NCBI GenBank assembly: GCA_003242205.1
Contig: QGUR01000307.1
Span: 1-5,278, forward strand
DNA from: Chloroflexota bacterium
GTDB taxonomy: Bacteria > Chloroflexota > Anaerolineae > Aggregatilineales > Phototrophicaceae
Reading direction: 5' to 3'
Length of the DNA: 5,278 nucleotides
The first letter of the stretch is position 1. Every line of letters begins with the position of its first letter. The notes beneath the pieces were generated by a model. The model was not told the origin of the DNA and made no database searches. It saw only the letters and a list, made by a program, of their open reading frames with translations. Both the position numbers and the translations under genes were made by a program. Positions 4,727 to 5,278 of the stretch are shown piece after piece.

Positions 4727-5278
4727 CTACAGCCCGTACACCTCGCTGTACTTGGCCTTCAGATAGGCGATGTAGTCGCGCGACTGAATCGATTCCCCGG
4801 TGACGCGGCGCGTCAGTTCATCGGACGTGAATTTGCGCCCGTGCCGGTGAATGTTCTCGTTGAGCCACGTACGCAGCGTATCGAAGCGCCCGCTGGCGAT
4901 GTCGTCGGGAATGCTTGGGCGATCCTTAACCGCCTGATTGTAGTACTGCACCGACAGGAGATTGCCGAGCGCGTAGGTCGGGAAGTAGCCGATCAGGCCG
5001 CTTGACCAGTGAACATCCTGCAGTACGCCCAGCGTGTCGGTCGGCGGGGCGATGCCAAAGTACGCCTCAAAGCGGTCATTCCATTCTTTCGGCAGGTTGG
5101 CGACGGGAAGCTTGCCCGAAACGAGGTCTTTCTCCAGTTCAAAGCGCAGCATGATGTGGAGATTGTAGGTCGCTTCGTCGGCTTCCACGCGGATGAACGA
5201 GCGCTGAACCTTGTTGATCGCCCGGTAGAAGGTGTCGAGGTCGACGTTCGCAAACTGGTAGGGAAAGACTTCCTACAG
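4727..5278 (-). CDS. M32-family (Taq-type) metallocarboxypeptidase, C-terminal part, with an in-frame TAG near the window edge
   Basis: Zinc-dependent carboxypeptidase of MEROPS family M32, releasing C-terminal amino acids from peptides in the cytoplasm. The window holds about 180 of the usual 500 or so residues. Two M32 signature motifs are visible: IRVEAD (about 5180-5197), continuing into TYNLHIMLRFELE, and GVLQDVHW (about 5010-5033), followed by GYFPTYALGN. The zinc-binding HEXXH and the following HES motif lie upstream, outside the window. The gene stops at TAG (4727-4729) after YGL, a typical C-terminus. Homology-like sequence (FPYQF, FYRAINKV) continues upstream of the GTG at 5188, so that codon is internal and not a start. 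Reading on, codons from 5278 are CTG TAG GAA: an in-frame stop at 5273-5275 interrupts the family reading frame. This could be a nonsense mutation or an error at a contig end. Convergent with the TPR gene; the hairpin at 4582-4643 is its likely terminator. Confidence 0.92.

Noticed and set aside
4652..5005. Plus-strand 117-codon frame opposite the M32 gene
   Set aside because: Antisense shadow with no SD and no recognisable domain; the minus strand carries the M32 signature GVLQDVHW.
5186..5188. GTG at 5188 as a true start of a short M32-like protein
   Set aside because: Conserved M32 sequence (FYRAINKV and FPYQF) continues in frame upstream, so this is an internal Val codon of IRVEAD.

Overview
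The window is GC-rich bacterial DNA, densely coded, with good Shine-Dalgarno sites and -10 boxes. It looks like a fragment cut inside a gene at both ends. The gene mix (GH13 glycogen branching enzyme, MutY with a Nudix-like tail, a SLOG/LSDAT protein, a membrane TPR protein and an M32 carboxypeptidase) and the codon style would fit a Chloroflexota (Anaerolineae-like) bacterium. That placement is only an impression: no rRNA or marker gene here proves it. There is no tRNA, rRNA, CRISPR array, insertion sequence or phage gene.

Layout, left to right. (1) 2-1204, plus strand: C-terminal 400 residues of glgB. (2) 1199-2275, minus strand: complete mutY, tail to tail with glgB, the two stop codons sharing a 6-bp overlap. 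(3) 2276-2414: a 139-bp divergent control region with a good extended -10 for mutY on the minus strand, a -10 for the next gene on the plus strand, and a dyad plus a hexamer repeat between them. (4) 2415-3236, plus strand: a SLOG-fold protein of the LSDAT (TRPM-type) branch, a predicted nucleotide-ligand sensor. (5) 3285-4580, plus strand: a membrane-anchored coiled-coil/TPR protein with its own extended -10 and SD. (6) 4581-4726: a convergent intergenic region dominated by a 62-nt imperfect hairpin. (7) 4727-5278, minus strand: C-terminal part of an M32 (Taq-type) metallocarboxypeptidase, with an in-frame TAG only two codons from the window edge.

Most of the window is housekeeping: glycogen branching, oxidative-damage repair and peptide turnover. 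The part most likely to be under-described is the adjacent same-strand pair 2415-4580. A soluble SLOG/LSDAT protein is followed after 48 bp by a protein whose two hydrophobic segments place a coiled coil and about six TPR-like repeats on the cytoplasmic side. SLOG proteins of this branch are proposed nucleotide sensors that work with membrane partners, so a cytosolic sensor docking on a membrane TPR scaffold is a reasonable hypothesis. It is inference, not shown by the sequence.
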